Assembly (NCBI RefSeq): GCF_037265215.1
Contig: NZ_CP147737.1
Location: 3,380,001-3,444,000 of the forward strand
Direction of reading: 5' to 3'
DNA from: Xenorhabdus griffiniae
Lineage (GTDB): Bacteria; Pseudomonadota; Gammaproteobacteria; Enterobacterales; Enterobacteriaceae
Length of the DNA: 64,000 bases
Both the position numbers and the translations under genes were made by a program. The notes under the pieces are model-generated. The model searched no databases, was not told where the DNA came from, and saw only the letters and a list, made by a program, of their open reading frames with translations. This document shows, one piece after another, positions 9,957 through 19,036 of the stretch (within the stretch, counting starts at the first letter, position 1; every line of letters begins with the position of its first letter).

Positions 9957-11399
9957 TAACTTGTCAAACCATGGCCTTGCTTGCTCCAATTGAAAGGCTA
10001 GCCGGAATAACACATCTTCACGCCCTGCATCGGCTGCAAATTGTACGCCAATAGGTAAGTTATCTCTGTTCCAGTACAAGGGGACTGACATGGCAGGTTG
10101 CCCGCTAGCGTTAAAATATGGCAAGAATGCCGTAAATTGCAGTGTATCGGAACGATGAGTCACATAGTCCCGATTTGCCGCATAGCGACCGATTTCAACG
10201 GGAGGAGAGGTAAGTGTAGGGGTTAGAAGTACATCATAATTTTGCATGAAAAATCCAAGTTTGCGGCCAATTTGATGTATCAGTGCAACAGCATCGGTGT
10301 AATCTACAGCTGAATGTTTTTTTGCAAAATCAATTGCAGTGAAAATGGATATTTCCAGAAGGTCAAGATTAGGTGCCGTATTATGTATGGCGCAACCTGC
10401 CCGCACGGCTTGTGCAATGCTTGCCGCAACGATCAGACGCATGGCATGGCCAAAGTCCGCATAATTAATATCAGGCAATTCTGTCGGCATGATATGATGA
10501 CCCAATGTTTCACACAATTTCGCAGCATCTTCAACGGCTGCAAGGCAATCGGTGTGAACGGGTAATCCGGAAGGGGATTTTGTCACCAGACCTATGCGTA
10601 ATGGCTGAAGTTCTGTCTTATTTAAATCCTGATAGCGACCTGTAAAAATAGGTGCACAGTAGGGAGCCCCGATGTCCCTACCATGTGTCGCATCCAGAAC
10701 AGCTGCACTGTCACGTACTGACCTCGAAATGACGTGTTCCACGCCAAGACTGCCCCAGCCTTCACCTGCAATCGGCCCTGTTGGATTGCGCATTCGGGTT
10801 GGTTTAAGACCGAAGAGACCACAGCATGAGGCGGGAATTCGGATGGAACCGCCACCATCAGAAGCATGGGCGACTGGCAAGATACCGGCCGCGACTGCCG
10901 CCGCCGCCCCGCCTGAAGATCCGCCTGAAGAAAGAGCGGTATTCCAAGGATTGCGCGTTGGTTCCCCATAAAAAAGAGCTTCAGTCGTGCAGTTCGCACC
11001 AAATTCAGGTGTCTTAGATCGCCCGAAAAAATTAAACCCAGCTTTGCGAAGACGCAAGGCCAATTCATTATCTTGACTGCTTTTGTCGCCTTTAAAAAGG
11101 CGTGATCCATTGGTGAGGATAAATCCTTTTGCCGTTATACCGAGGTCTTTCAGCAGCATTGGAACGCCAAGGAACTGACCTTTGAGTGTTTCCTTGTTCG
11201 ATTGCAGGGTTTGGTGCATTTGCTTTGCCTGATCGCGCGCCAAGTCGAGTTCAGACCAGCATACGGCATTGATCGCAGGCTGGATCCGTTCCATCTGGGT
11301 AATGGCGGCATCCAACAGTTCTTCCGGGGTTATTTTGCCCTTTCGTACAAGTTCTCCAAGACTCAAACCGTCATGCTGAATATAGTCTTCATGCTTCAT
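9939..11399 (-). CDS. Amidase-signature family hydrolase
   Basis: Cytosolic amidase of the Ser-cisSer-Lys family. The catalytic lysine is K84 in PMLLKD, the cis serine lies in [10 protein letters not shown] (about 161-162) and the nucleophile is S185 in [10 protein letters not shown]. The length of 486 is normal. There is no signal peptide. The substrate cannot be read from the sequence: family members hydrolyse aryl or fatty amides, peptide amides or lactams. It stands alone, convergent with der, at the left edge of an accessory block. The 257 bases upstream of it hold no gene that I can see. Confidence 0.9.
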   Translation of the reverse strand: MKHEDYIQHDGLSLGELVRKGKITPEELLDAAITQMERIQPAINAVCWSELDLARDQAKQMHQTLQSNKETLKGQFLGVPMLLKDLGITAKGFILTNGSRLFKGDKSSQDNELALRLRKAGFNFFGRSKTPEFGANCTTEALFYGEPTRNPWNTALSSGGSSGGAAAAVAAGILPVAHASDGGGSIRIPASCCGLFGLKPTRMRNPTGPIAGEGWGSLGVEHVISRSVRDSAAVLDATHGRDIGAPYCAPIFTGRYQDLNKTELQPLRIGLVTKSPSGLPVHTDCLAAVEDAAKLCETLGHHIMPTELPDINYADFGHAMRLIVAASIAQAVRAGCAIHNTAPNLDLLEISIFTAIDFAKKHSAVDYTDAVALIHQIGRKLGFFMQNYDVLLTPTLTSPPVEIGRYAANRDYVTHRSDTLQFTAFLPYFNASGQPAMSVPLYWNRDNLPIGVQFAADAGREDVLFRLAFQLEQARPWFDKLSPLAF

Positions 11400-11656
11400 G
11401 AAATCCCCCCCGATTCTGCTCTGCTAATTGGTGCAAGCGCTTTTTGAAAATGACATCTTCACTCTGGTGTTTTCTTTGATAAAAACTTTGATCGTGCCTT
11501 AGACACTGAGTTCCTTTCTTAAGCGAAGCTCACGTTAATTAGCTTTGAAAATCTGTCAAACTTATTAATGGGTTTATTGTAAATTTAGTTTTTATAATTA
11601 AGTTTCTTATTATCTTAAAAATTATGTAAATCAGAGGGTAAGACTGTTTTTTTTAA

Positions 11657-11878
11657 TTAATAACTATCTTCTGATTTAGGGTTTTTCCTATTTTTATATA
11701 ATAAAGGATTATTTTCAGAGTCTAAGGTGTCTTCTTTGGTTGATTGCTTCATGAGTTTATTAACATGATCTAAGGTTTTCAAAACATACTTCTCATCATT
11801 AGCATCACAGTTTTTTGCAATATATTCTAATAAATAAGGGGGAATGATGTTTTGTTTTCTTGCTCTATTGTCAATCAT
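11657..11878 (-). pseudogene. Propeptide-only remnant of an M4 metallopeptidase
   Basis: A 73-residue reading frame whose first 40 residues (IIPPYLLEYIAKNCD and YVLKTLDHVNKLM) match the N-termini of the two full M4 peptidases that follow. It then ends in a charged tail with no catalytic domain. The initiation region has the same layout as theirs. It is either the 5' end of a decayed third copy or a free-standing prodomain. In M4 enzymes prodomains can inhibit the mature enzyme, so a retained regulatory role is possible but unproven. Confidence 0.6.
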
Positions 11879-11991
11879 GATAATGCCCTATTTTATATGT
11901 ATGTTATGGTGTTGGTGTATATTTGATCTAATCTGAATAGTAGCTAAACTAACCATGTTAGTCACTACTAAAAATGTAAATTTTTTATTAT

Positions 11992-12092
11992 AAATAGCGT
12001 TTCAAAATGATAGGAGTATTCCTTACCCCGCGCTCTGCGCGGGGTAAGGAACTCCAATATCTGATACTCTCAGTATTATGAAAACCTATTTA
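11992..12092. repeat. Intergenic palindromic repeat, family 2, copy 1
   Basis: About 100 bp that starts AAATAGCGTTTCAAAATGAT, contains a hairpin CCTTACCCCGCG...CGCGGGGTAAGG, and ends near CTCAGTATTATGAAAACC. Near-identical copies occur at about 15926-16019 (reversed) and 32226-32322. It fills the centre of the 329-base spacer between the propeptide remnant and the first full M4 peptidase; the rest of the spacer is AT-rich with no gene seen. Confidence 0.85.
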
Positions 12093-12207
12093 TGACTTTT
12101 TATGATATGGCATGAAGGGATAAGATGATTAATTAAATTAAAGATAAATATATAAATGTAATCAAGACCTTCCCTGGTCCTGAATAATTAGAGAGATACT
12201 ACAACTT

Positions 12208-13266
12208 TTAGAGTAAAGTTCCGACTTGTTTCCATGAATGAGTCACAATATCTGAAATTTTCTTGCCAAATAATTTGTTAGCATTATCAATGGTTAGCTG
12301 TGCAAAATCATCAAAGCTGGCTTTGTGGGATAATCGTTTGTCCAATAATGTATTATACCAAATTTTTCCCGCTTGCTCCCAAGAATACCCTCCCAACTCG
12401 GTTGCCAATAAATAGAATGCCTTATTAGGAATACCAGAATATTTGTGAACACCTCCGTTATCATCTCTGACGGATAAATCCTGATATTGATCCATATGAC
12501 TAACTTGATTATCCTTCGGGTTTGCTGATCCAGGATTTTTAAATGAGCGTAAGGCAACATTAGGGTCATTGTTCGGATTAAGTGCTGGGCCAAATATTCC
12601 CTGGCCTATCAACCAATCAGATTCATTAACTTTTTGGTTATTTGCATATTGTTTTACCATAATACCGAATACATCTGAGATTGATTCGTTTAATGCACCC
12701 GATTGATAGGCATAGTCAAGATTTGCTTCACTTTCAGTTACTCCATGAGTTAATTCATGCGCAGTAATGTCAATGCAGGAAGTGAAACAGTTAAAATAAG
12801 GTGCATAACCATCACCGAAGACCATTTGATTATTATCCCAAAATGCATTCATATAGTTTTTTTGGTAATGTACAGTAGCAACTAATTTAAGACCTTTGTT
12901 ATCAATTGAATTACGGCCAAAAATTTTCTGATAAAACTCATATGTTTTACCAAGATAATTATAAGCGCCAGTGGCTGAAATATCATCAATCATAGCCATG
13001 CCCTCGCATAAAATTAATTTATTCCCTGGGTATTGATCATTATATTCAGCATTGTAAATAGTTCTATTTAATTTATTATCAAAACCTGGTTGATATCCAT
13101 GAATTAATGCATCCATTTCAGCAGAGCTATTCATCATATTGAAAACATGATCTAATGTTTTCAATATGTACGCTTTGTCGACTTGGCCGCAAATTTTAAC
13201 AACGTATTCCAATAAAGATGGTGGGATGATACCAGATTTATTTAATTTATTTTGATGGTTGCGCAT
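12208..13266 (-). CDS. M4 (thermolysin-type) neutral metallopeptidase, PrtS-like
   Basis: Zinc endopeptidase. The zinc motif HELTH is at residues 170-174 (H170, E171, H174), the third ligand is E194 in NESISD, and the transition-state histidine is H274 in GGVHKYSGIPN. The first 60 residues form a short PrtS-type propeptide. No classical signal peptide is present, as in PrtS of Photorhabdus and related enterobacterial M4 enzymes. The length is 352. It lies tandem with a close paralogue at 13500-14570 and a truncated third copy downstream. Related enzymes act on insect haemolymph proteins; that role here is inference. Confidence 0.92.
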   Translation of the reverse strand: MRNHQNKLNKSGIIPPSLLEYVVKICGQVDKAYILKTLDHVFNMMNSSAEMDALIHGYQPGFDNKLNRTIYNAEYNDQYPGNKLILCEGMAMIDDISATGAYNYLGKTYEFYQKIFGRNSIDNKGLKLVATVHYQKNYMNAFWDNNQMVFGDGYAPYFNCFTSCIDITAHELTHGVTESEANLDYAYQSGALNESISDVFGIMVKQYANNQKVNESDWLIGQGIFGPALNPNNDPNVALRSFKNPGSANPKDNQVSHMDQYQDLSVRDDNGGVHKYSGIPNKAFYLLATELGGYSWEQAGKIWYNTLLDKRLSHKASFDDFAQLTIDNANKLFGKKISDIVTHSWKQVGTLL

Positions 13267-13401
13267 AATGATACCCCCGCTTTTTAGGTGTTATGCATAT
13301 TTTTATCTCTAGGGACTTTAATTAATTATTAGTCTAAGTGATGATATTTTCTACTAATGGAAGGTGTTTTTGTTGGGTTCAAAAATATTAATTTATAAAT
13401 A

Positions 13402-13431
13402 TGATAAAGGGTTATCCTTAACCCTTTATCA
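13402..13431 (-). terminator. Terminator of the upstream M4 peptidase gene
   Basis: A 13-bp stem pairs TGATAAAGGGTTA (13402-13414) with TAACCCTTTATCA (13419-13431) around a 4-base loop. In the minus direction it is followed by an A/T-rich tract. It lies 69 bases beyond the stop of the 13500-14570 gene. Confidence 0.7.
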
Positions 13432-13499
13432 TTTATTTTAGGATTATCTTAACGTTACTGACCAAAATATGAATTGGTATTTTATTAATGGTTATTTCA

Positions 13500-14570
13500 T
13501 TATTCTTTGGAAAGTAGAACACCAACTTCTTTCCAACCATGACTAACAATCTTTGATGTTTTTTTGTTGAATAATTTCTCAGCATTATCAATCGTCAATT
13601 TGGCAAAATCCTCGAAATCTGCATCTGAAGATAGACGTTTATCCAGTAGCGTTTCATACCAAATCTTTCCTGCTTTTTCCCAGGCATAGCCTCCCAACTC
13701 CATCGCCACTAAATAAAATGCCCTGTTAGGAATGCCTGAGTGTATGTGAACGCCTCCATTATCAATTATGAAGGGAAGGTCTTCATATAGATCCATATGA
13801 CCAACTTGCTTATCTCCAGAAAATGCACTTCCGGGGTTAATAAAGGTGCGTAAGCTAACATCGGATTTATTTTCTGGATTAAATTTTGGCCCAAGTAAAC
13901 CTTGGCCTAATAGCCAATTGGATTCATCGACTTTTTGGTTATTAACATATTGTTTTACCATAATGCCAAATACGTCTGCGATGGATTCATTAAGTGCACC
14001 AGACTGATAGATATAATCTAGTCCAGCTTCGCTTTCGATGACACCATGGGTTAACTCATGAGCTATAATATCAATGGCAGAAGTAAAACGATTGAAATAT
14101 TTTCCATCTCCATCACCAAATACCATTTGTTTTCTAGTCCAGAATGCATTCAGATAATTTTTTCCAAAATGTACTGTAGCAACTAACTTGATTCCTTTAT
14201 TATCAAGAGAATTGCGGCCGAAAACTTTTTTATAGAATTCATGAGTCTTGCCAATATATTCATAAGCCTCATTAACTGAATCATCTAAACTCTCTGACAT
14301 ACCTTCACTGCGAGATAACTCTTCTCCTGGGAATTCCTCTTTATTTTTAGCATCATAGATAGTGCGATGCAGTTTATCGTTCACCTCTTTTTTAGTTTCT
14401 TGTTTATCCTGTTGAGAAACAGTGTCTTCAGCAGGAGTATTCATCAATTGATAAACATGACCTAATGTTTTTAATACATATTGATTAGTATATGCATCAC
14501 AATCATCAGAGATATGTTCCAGCACAAATGGAGGAATTAAGCTATATATGTTGGTTTGATTATTGCTCAT
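13500..14570 (-). CDS. M4 (thermolysin-type) neutral metallopeptidase, PrtS-like, paralogue
   Basis: Second complete M4 peptidase of the cluster, 356 residues. The zinc motif HELTH is at 171-175, the third ligand E195 is in NESIADV, and the catalytic histidine is in GGVHIHSGIPN. The catalytic part closely follows the neighbour at 12208, but the propeptide/linker (about 45-100) is more acidic and divergent. No signal peptide is seen. A terminator and 233 bases separate it from its neighbour, so the two are probably expressed separately. The duplication suggests selection for dosage or for altered specificity. Confidence 0.92.
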   Translation of the reverse strand: MSNNQTNIYSLIPPFVLEHISDDCDAYTNQYVLKTLGHVYQLMNTPAEDTVSQQDKQETKKEVNDKLHRTIYDAKNKEEFPGEELSRSEGMSESLDDSVNEAYEYIGKTHEFYKKVFGRNSLDNKGIKLVATVHFGKNYLNAFWTRKQMVFGDGDGKYFNRFTSAIDIIAHELTHGVIESEAGLDYIYQSGALNESIADVFGIMVKQYVNNQKVDESNWLLGQGLLGPKFNPENKSDVSLRTFINPGSAFSGDKQVGHMDLYEDLPFIIDNGGVHIHSGIPNRAFYLVAMELGGYAWEKAGKIWYETLLDKRLSSDADFEDFAKLTIDNAEKLFNKKTSKIVSHGWKEVGVLLSKE

Positions 14571-14774
14571 AATAATACCCTGTTTTGTTGTTAGATGTTG
14601 TATTCGTTTTTTTGGGCCCGGATTGAATACTAGCTGTAATTAATAGGCGAGTCATTAGTGTAAGTATTGACTTTTTATGGCAGGGTATTGCTAATGAAAA
14701 ATAATAAATGTTTTTATCAGTATTATGATAAATAATCCATCTGTTTTAGGTTAATTTTTTTATAAACAAGGAGT

Positions 14775-14812
14775 AAAACAGGAATAAAGAAACTGCCTTG
14801 TATTCCTGTTTT
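14775..14812 (-). terminator. Terminator of hemF
   Basis: AAAACAGGAAT (14775-14785) pairs with ATTCCTGTTTT (14802-14812), a perfect 11-bp stem seven bases beyond the hemF stop codon. Confidence 0.75.
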
Positions 14813-14818
14813 GAATTG

Positions 14819-15736
<918 letters not shown>

Positions 15737-15925
15737 TTAACCATTTGATGTTATTAAAATAAATCTCACTTTTTAACGAATTTGTTCTTTTTGTTTGTAC
15801 ATAGCCGCTGAACAAATCTATAAACAAAACATAAGATAAGAACAATGTGAGAGAAAAGAAAGTATAAGTTTGTGAGTGGTGAAACGAAATCAGTGGGTTA
15901 AACGTTCAAAAGCCAAACGCTACCT

Positions 15926-16019
15926 AAACAGGTTTTCATAACACTGAGAGTATCAGATGTTGGCGTTCCTTACCCCGCACGGGGTAAAGAATACTCCTAT
16001 CATTTTGAAACGCTATTTA
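15926..16019. repeat. Intergenic palindromic repeat, family 2, copy 2 (reversed)
   Basis: Reverse-orientation copy of the family seen at 11992, with GGTTTTCATAACACTGAGAG at its left and the end CGTTTCAAAATG reversed at its right. The central hairpin is shortened to CTTACCCCGCACGGGGTAA. It occupies the middle of the 382-base hemF-island spacer. The remainder (15728-15925) is AT-rich and shows no gene. Confidence 0.8.
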
Positions 16020-16033
16020 ACACTGTGAAAATA

Positions 16034-16060
16034 GTAAAAAAGCCTCTAAATTTAGAGGCT
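16034..16060 (-). terminator. Terminator at the end of the cargo island
   Basis: The perfect palindrome AGCCTCTAAATTTAGAGGCT (16041-16060) is followed in the minus direction by a T run. The same element recurs at 16827-16853, one behind each copy of the duplicated membrane gene. Confidence 0.85.
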
Positions 16061-16109
16061 GAATATGAGGGAATGTAGGAATGTAGGAATGTAATATTTG
16101 CGAAAATTT

Positions 16110-16505
16110 CTATTTACACAGTGATAAATTTTTCACGTAGGTTGTTGGTGACATCCACGATATTTTATCACACGTAATATAACCCTCGCTTTTTAATTTA
16201 TAATCAACATACAAAGAGATCGGGAAGCTGATAATAAATGAGGCAATCATCAGTCTGGTCAGGTATTTAATAATTATATTGTTATATTTTGGCAGTCTAT
16301 CAAATAAAAAGAAAAAGATAGAACCTGATATAGAATAAAACAATATAGGAGAAGATATAAAACCTATGACAACGCTACTAGAAAATGTTATTTCATCTTC
16401 CATAAAGATTAATGAAAAAACGCCTTTTCCCACAAGGTATATCATAAATGAGAGAAATAATAGAAGTATTAATCCAGCTAATGCTTTTAGATATTTATTA
16501 TTCAC
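16110..16505 (-). CDS. Small three-span membrane protein, duplicate 1 (candidate immunity protein)
   Basis: 131 residues with three hydrophobic segments (about 6-32, 46-70 and 84-104) and a polar C-terminus ending in CK. I recall similar small membrane proteins in Xenorhabdus, Photorhabdus and Yersinia as DUF1240, but cannot confirm it. It starts with GTG, and that GTG overlaps the TGA of the upstream 83-residue gene (GTGA), so the two are translationally coupled. It is nearly identical over its last 85 residues to the protein at 16895-17290. The position at the end of an hcp-effector island suggests an inner-membrane immunity protein; this is inference. Confidence 0.75.
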   Translation of the reverse strand: MNNKYLKALAGLILLLFLSFMIYLVGKGVFSLIFMEDEITFSSSVVIGFISSPILFYSISGSIFFFLFDRLPKYNNIIIKYLTRLMIASFIISFPISLYVDYKLKSEGYITCDKISWMSPTTYVKNLSLCK

Positions 16506-16753
16506 TTAATTCTTCCCATTGTATTGAGAAAATATTGTAAGTCAGTTTCCTGTGTTCTTGGTTTTCTTCTTATCTCTTCTTTTATAAATGCTATTACTTT
16601 ATCACTTATTCCATATTGTTTGTCAAGAACATCTAAAAAAGTCCGGTTACAAGGGAAAACAGTGATAGCGTTGGTGACTGGCATCTTCTTTACCCCATTT
16701 TTTACGCAATCAGTTTGCTGACAAAATCCGAATTTTACTTCCATCACCGCCAT
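16502..16753 (-). CDS. Unknown 83-residue protein coupled to the membrane gene
   Basis: Not recognised. It is a mixed-charge soluble protein with cysteines at positions 11, 16 and in VFPCNRTF, and a basic, helical C-terminus (about 55-83). It overlaps the next gene by GTGA, so both are made together. A broken copy of its C-terminal part lies upstream of the second membrane gene (17286-17396). It may be the end of a larger effector domain left after recombination, or a small stand-alone partner of the membrane protein. The 141 bases upstream of it contain only the second terminator palindrome. Confidence 0.55.
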   Translation of the reverse strand: MAVMEVKFGFCQQTDCVKNGVKKMPVTNAITVFPCNRTFLDVLDKQYGISDKVIAFIKEEIRRKPRTQETDLQYFLNTMGRIK

Positions 16754-16826
16754 CTAATTCTTCTGAAAAAATAGCTATTATACACAACTATGAATACGTG
16801 ATCCCGTAGTTAACACTGTGAAAATA

Positions 16827-16853
16827 GTAAAAAAGCCTCTAAATTTAGAGGCT
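16827..16853 (-). terminator. Terminator behind duplicate 2
   Basis: Same 20-bp perfect palindrome as at 16041-16060 (here 16834-16853), followed in the minus direction by a T run. The flanking 85 bases are also nearly identical, so the duplication includes the downstream region. Confidence 0.85.
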
Positions 16854-16894
16854 AAATATGAGGGGATGTAGGAATGTAATATTTGCGAAAATTT

Positions 16895-17290
16895 CTATTT
16901 ACACAGTGATAAATTTTTCACGTAGGTTGTTGGTGACATCCACGATATTTTATCACATGTAATATAACCCTCGCTTTTTAATTTATAATCAACATACAAA
17001 GAGATCGGAAAGCTGATAATAAATGAGGCAATCATCAGCCTGGTCAGGTATTTAATAATTATATTGTTATATTTTGGCAGTCTATCAAATAAAAAGAAAA
17101 AGATAGAGCCTGATATAGAATAAAACAATATAGGAGAAGACAAAACCCCTATGATAACGCCACTAGAAAATGTTATTTCATCTTCCATAATGAATAATGA
17201 AAAAACATAACTAATTACTAAAATCATAATGGGTGTAAATATAATCAATAATATTAACCCACCCAAAGCCTTTAAATATTTGTTATTCAC
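16895..17290 (-). CDS. Small three-span membrane protein, duplicate 2 (candidate immunity protein)
   Basis: Paralogue of the 16110-16505 product. Residues from about 47 onward are identical or nearly so, while the first 40 residues differ in the first membrane span (LIIFTPIMILVISYVFSL against LILLLFLSFMIYLVGKG). It starts with GTG, overlapped by the stop of a truncated upstream reading frame exactly as in copy 1. The conserved C-terminal half with a variable first span is the pattern expected of immunity genes diversifying by recombination, which is an inference. Confidence 0.75.
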   Translation of the reverse strand: MNNKYLKALGGLILLIIFTPIMILVISYVFSLFIMEDEITFSSGVIIGVLSSPILFYSISGSIFFFLFDRLPKYNNIIIKYLTRLMIASFIISFPISLYVDYKLKSEGYITCDKISWMSPTTYVKNLSLCK

Positions 17291-17396
17291 CTAATTCTTC
17301 CCATTGTATTAAAAAAATATTGTAAATCTGATGTTGGTGTTCTTGGCTTTCTTTTCATCTCTTCTTTCAAGAGCGCGATTAATTTTTCACTTTTGA
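17286..17396 (-). pseudogene. Decayed 3' fragment of the 83-residue gene
   Basis: On the minus strand, codons ending at 17286 read KSEKLIALLKEEMKRKPRT, then SDLQYFFNTMGRIR and stop. This matches the last ~35 residues of the 16502-16753 product (VIAFIKEEIRRKPRTQETDLQYFLNTMGRIK). An in-frame stop lies just upstream and no start codon is available, so only the tail survives. The stop overlaps the following GTG as in the intact copy. Confidence 0.75.
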
Positions 17397-17422
17397 AAGT
17401 TTATTTAGTATACGAAAATATA

Positions 17423-17448
17423 AAAATGGCGACTTAAATCGCCATTTT
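17423..17448 (-). terminator. Terminator of the hcp-effector-lipoprotein transcript
   Basis: AAAATGGCGA (17423-17432) pairs with TCGCCATTTT (17439-17448), a 10-bp stem with a 6-base loop. In the minus direction it runs into TTTTTATATTTT. It lies just after the lipoprotein stop. Confidence 0.8.
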
Positions 17449-17456
17449 GCTAATGG

Positions 17457-17855
17457 CTATTTATTTTTTACTTTTATAGTGTAGATTTTATTAAATTCCT
17501 CGGGGCTTTTAAACATATTACTATAGATAGCTCCATGTATATTAATTGTTGCCGTTCCTGCCTTGGCAGGAATACCACTTATTATGATGCAGTTATTATC
17601 CTTTGTTGATATAGTGTTTTTTGTTATCACCTCTTTAGGTAATTCACAATGTTGAGCATGTAGTCCTAAATCGTCTGGTCTTACACTATTACCAGCTAGC
17701 ATCCCTATAACACGTCCACCCTCTATATTTATAGTGCTATAATACAACTTACCTACTTTAGCATCTGGTAATTCGTTTTCTTTAGGGGAAAACGAAACTG
17801 AATTACCACAGGCAGTGAGAAAGAAAAAAGCTATTATCATTAAATGCTTATTCAT
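17457..17855 (-). CDS. Lipoprotein, candidate periplasmic immunity protein
   Basis: 132 residues with a lipoprotein signal peptide and lipobox LTAC (C16). The mature part is beta-rich with three cysteines and no recognised domain. It begins one base after the stop of the 391-residue cysteine-peptidase-like gene and is followed by a terminator, so it is the last gene of the hcp transcript. A small lipoprotein directly after a secreted effector is the usual form of immunity to periplasm-acting type VI effectors; that function is inferred from position only. Confidence 0.75.
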   Translation of the reverse strand: MNKHLMIIAFFFLTACGNSVSFSPKENELPDAKVGKLYYSTINIEGGRVIGMLAGNSVRPDDLGLHAQHCELPKEVITKNTISTKDNNCIIISGIPAKAGTATINIHGAIYSNMFKSPEEFNKIYTIKVKNK

Positions 17856-17856
17856 T

Positions 17857-19032
17857 TTATTTTAATGGTTTAAAAACCACTCCTCCGAATAGTTGTTTCA
17901 AAAAGGAATCCATTGTAGTATTGCTTTTTATCTGTTGATATGTATCACCCCATGAAAATAATTCAAGTTCAACTTGTCGTTTATTTTCTTTTACTACTCC
18001 ATTCCATACAATCCAATGACTTTTATATGTAACACCATTATTTCGTCCCTTTCTTAACATAGTGTCAGATATCAATGTAATTACTTTATATTCTTGTGAT
18101 GCGTAATCATTTAGAGCTATTAAATCATTTATATTACAATGAGATAATCCGACGTTACTAAAAACTTTTTCATAACCAGCCTTTTCAAACCACTCTGTTA
18201 ACTTTCCCCACATTGTAATACCAGCAACCTGATCGTCTATTTCATCATAACTAAAAATGATATTTTCTGAATCTCGTAAACTCGCTAATGTCAACCAGTC
18301 TAACCCAGATATTCTTGTACCATACTGATTATAAAATGAACCTTTAGGGTGCAGACAACCATCACCCGGCTTAATCTCTAATTGCCCAATTTTAGTTCTT
18401 CCATGCACCCATAACTCGCGGGCAGCCTGCTCATAAATATCTGGTCTGTCCATTTGTAAACAATAAAAAAATGCCGCAGGACCACATAAACTTGCACCGC
18501 CCTGATCGGGAACGGATCTTTTAGACAGTCTGCTTTGAACCTCCGATTCAAATTTATTTTTCTCAAATGGATCATCAGGATGACCAATTGGATATTCTTT
18601 CGCAATAAATGCCCTTTCAGGGATAGTAATTTTTAATTCAACCGTATTATCACCTTCGCTGATCGGTTTTGTTTCAATCGTACTTTCAAAATAACAGGCA
18701 TTTTCTCGTTTTTTATCTGAATAGGATTGACCTGCGACGAACTCCCCAAGGGTATACATTTTTTTAAACGGAGTTTGCAATGCTTGAATTGTATTTGAAC
18801 CATGTTTGCGATAAAGCATGATTTGCATAATATATATCACGGAAAGATCATCATCTGTTTCCTGAGTAATATGGTGTTGAGTTTCATAATTACTCTGTAA
18901 TTGTCCCTGTGCAACATCAAGCAATACATGATAATTTCCTGCTGTATCTTGACGATAAATAATCAAGTCGTAAAGCAATTTTTCGGCAGGCACATTCGAT
19001 TCAATTTTGGTGTAAACAGTATAAGTTGGCAT
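17857..19032 (-). CDS. Cysteine-peptidase-like protein, candidate type VI effector
   Basis: 391 residues. The C-terminal half has papain/C39-like hallmarks: DQGGASLCGPAAFFYCL with candidate nucleophile C183, then KSHWIVWNG with candidate H339, then a WGD (361-363) that could give the third residue. The N-terminal ~165 residues are beta-rich and could be a carrier or loading domain. There is no signal peptide, which fits delivery by Hcp. It lies four bases after hcp and one base before a lipoprotein gene. Cys-His enzymes of this fold among type VI effectors include peptidoglycan amidases; the substrate here is unknown. Confidence 0.7.
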   Translation of the reverse strand: MPTYTVYTKIESNVPAEKLLYDLIIYRQDTAGNYHVLLDVAQGQLQSNYETQHHITQETDDDLSVIYIMQIMLYRKHGSNTIQALQTPFKKMYTLGEFVAGQSYSDKKRENACYFESTIETKPISEGDNTVELKITIPERAFIAKEYPIGHPDDPFEKNKFESEVQSRLSKRSVPDQGGASLCGPAAFFYCLQMDRPDIYEQAARELWVHGRTKIGQLEIKPGDGCLHPKGSFYNQYGTRISGLDWLTLASLRDSENIIFSYDEIDDQVAGITMWGKLTEWFEKAGYEKVFSNVGLSHCNINDLIALNDYASQEYKVITLISDTMLRKGRNNGVTYKSHWIVWNGVVKENKRQVELELFSWGDTYQQIKSNTTMDSFLKQLFGGVVFKPLK

Positions 19033-19036
19033 GGTA

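Noticed and set aside
10672..11110. Several long open frames on both strands within the amidase gene
   Set aside because: They are shadows of the 486-residue amidase, whose catalytic motifs are complete.
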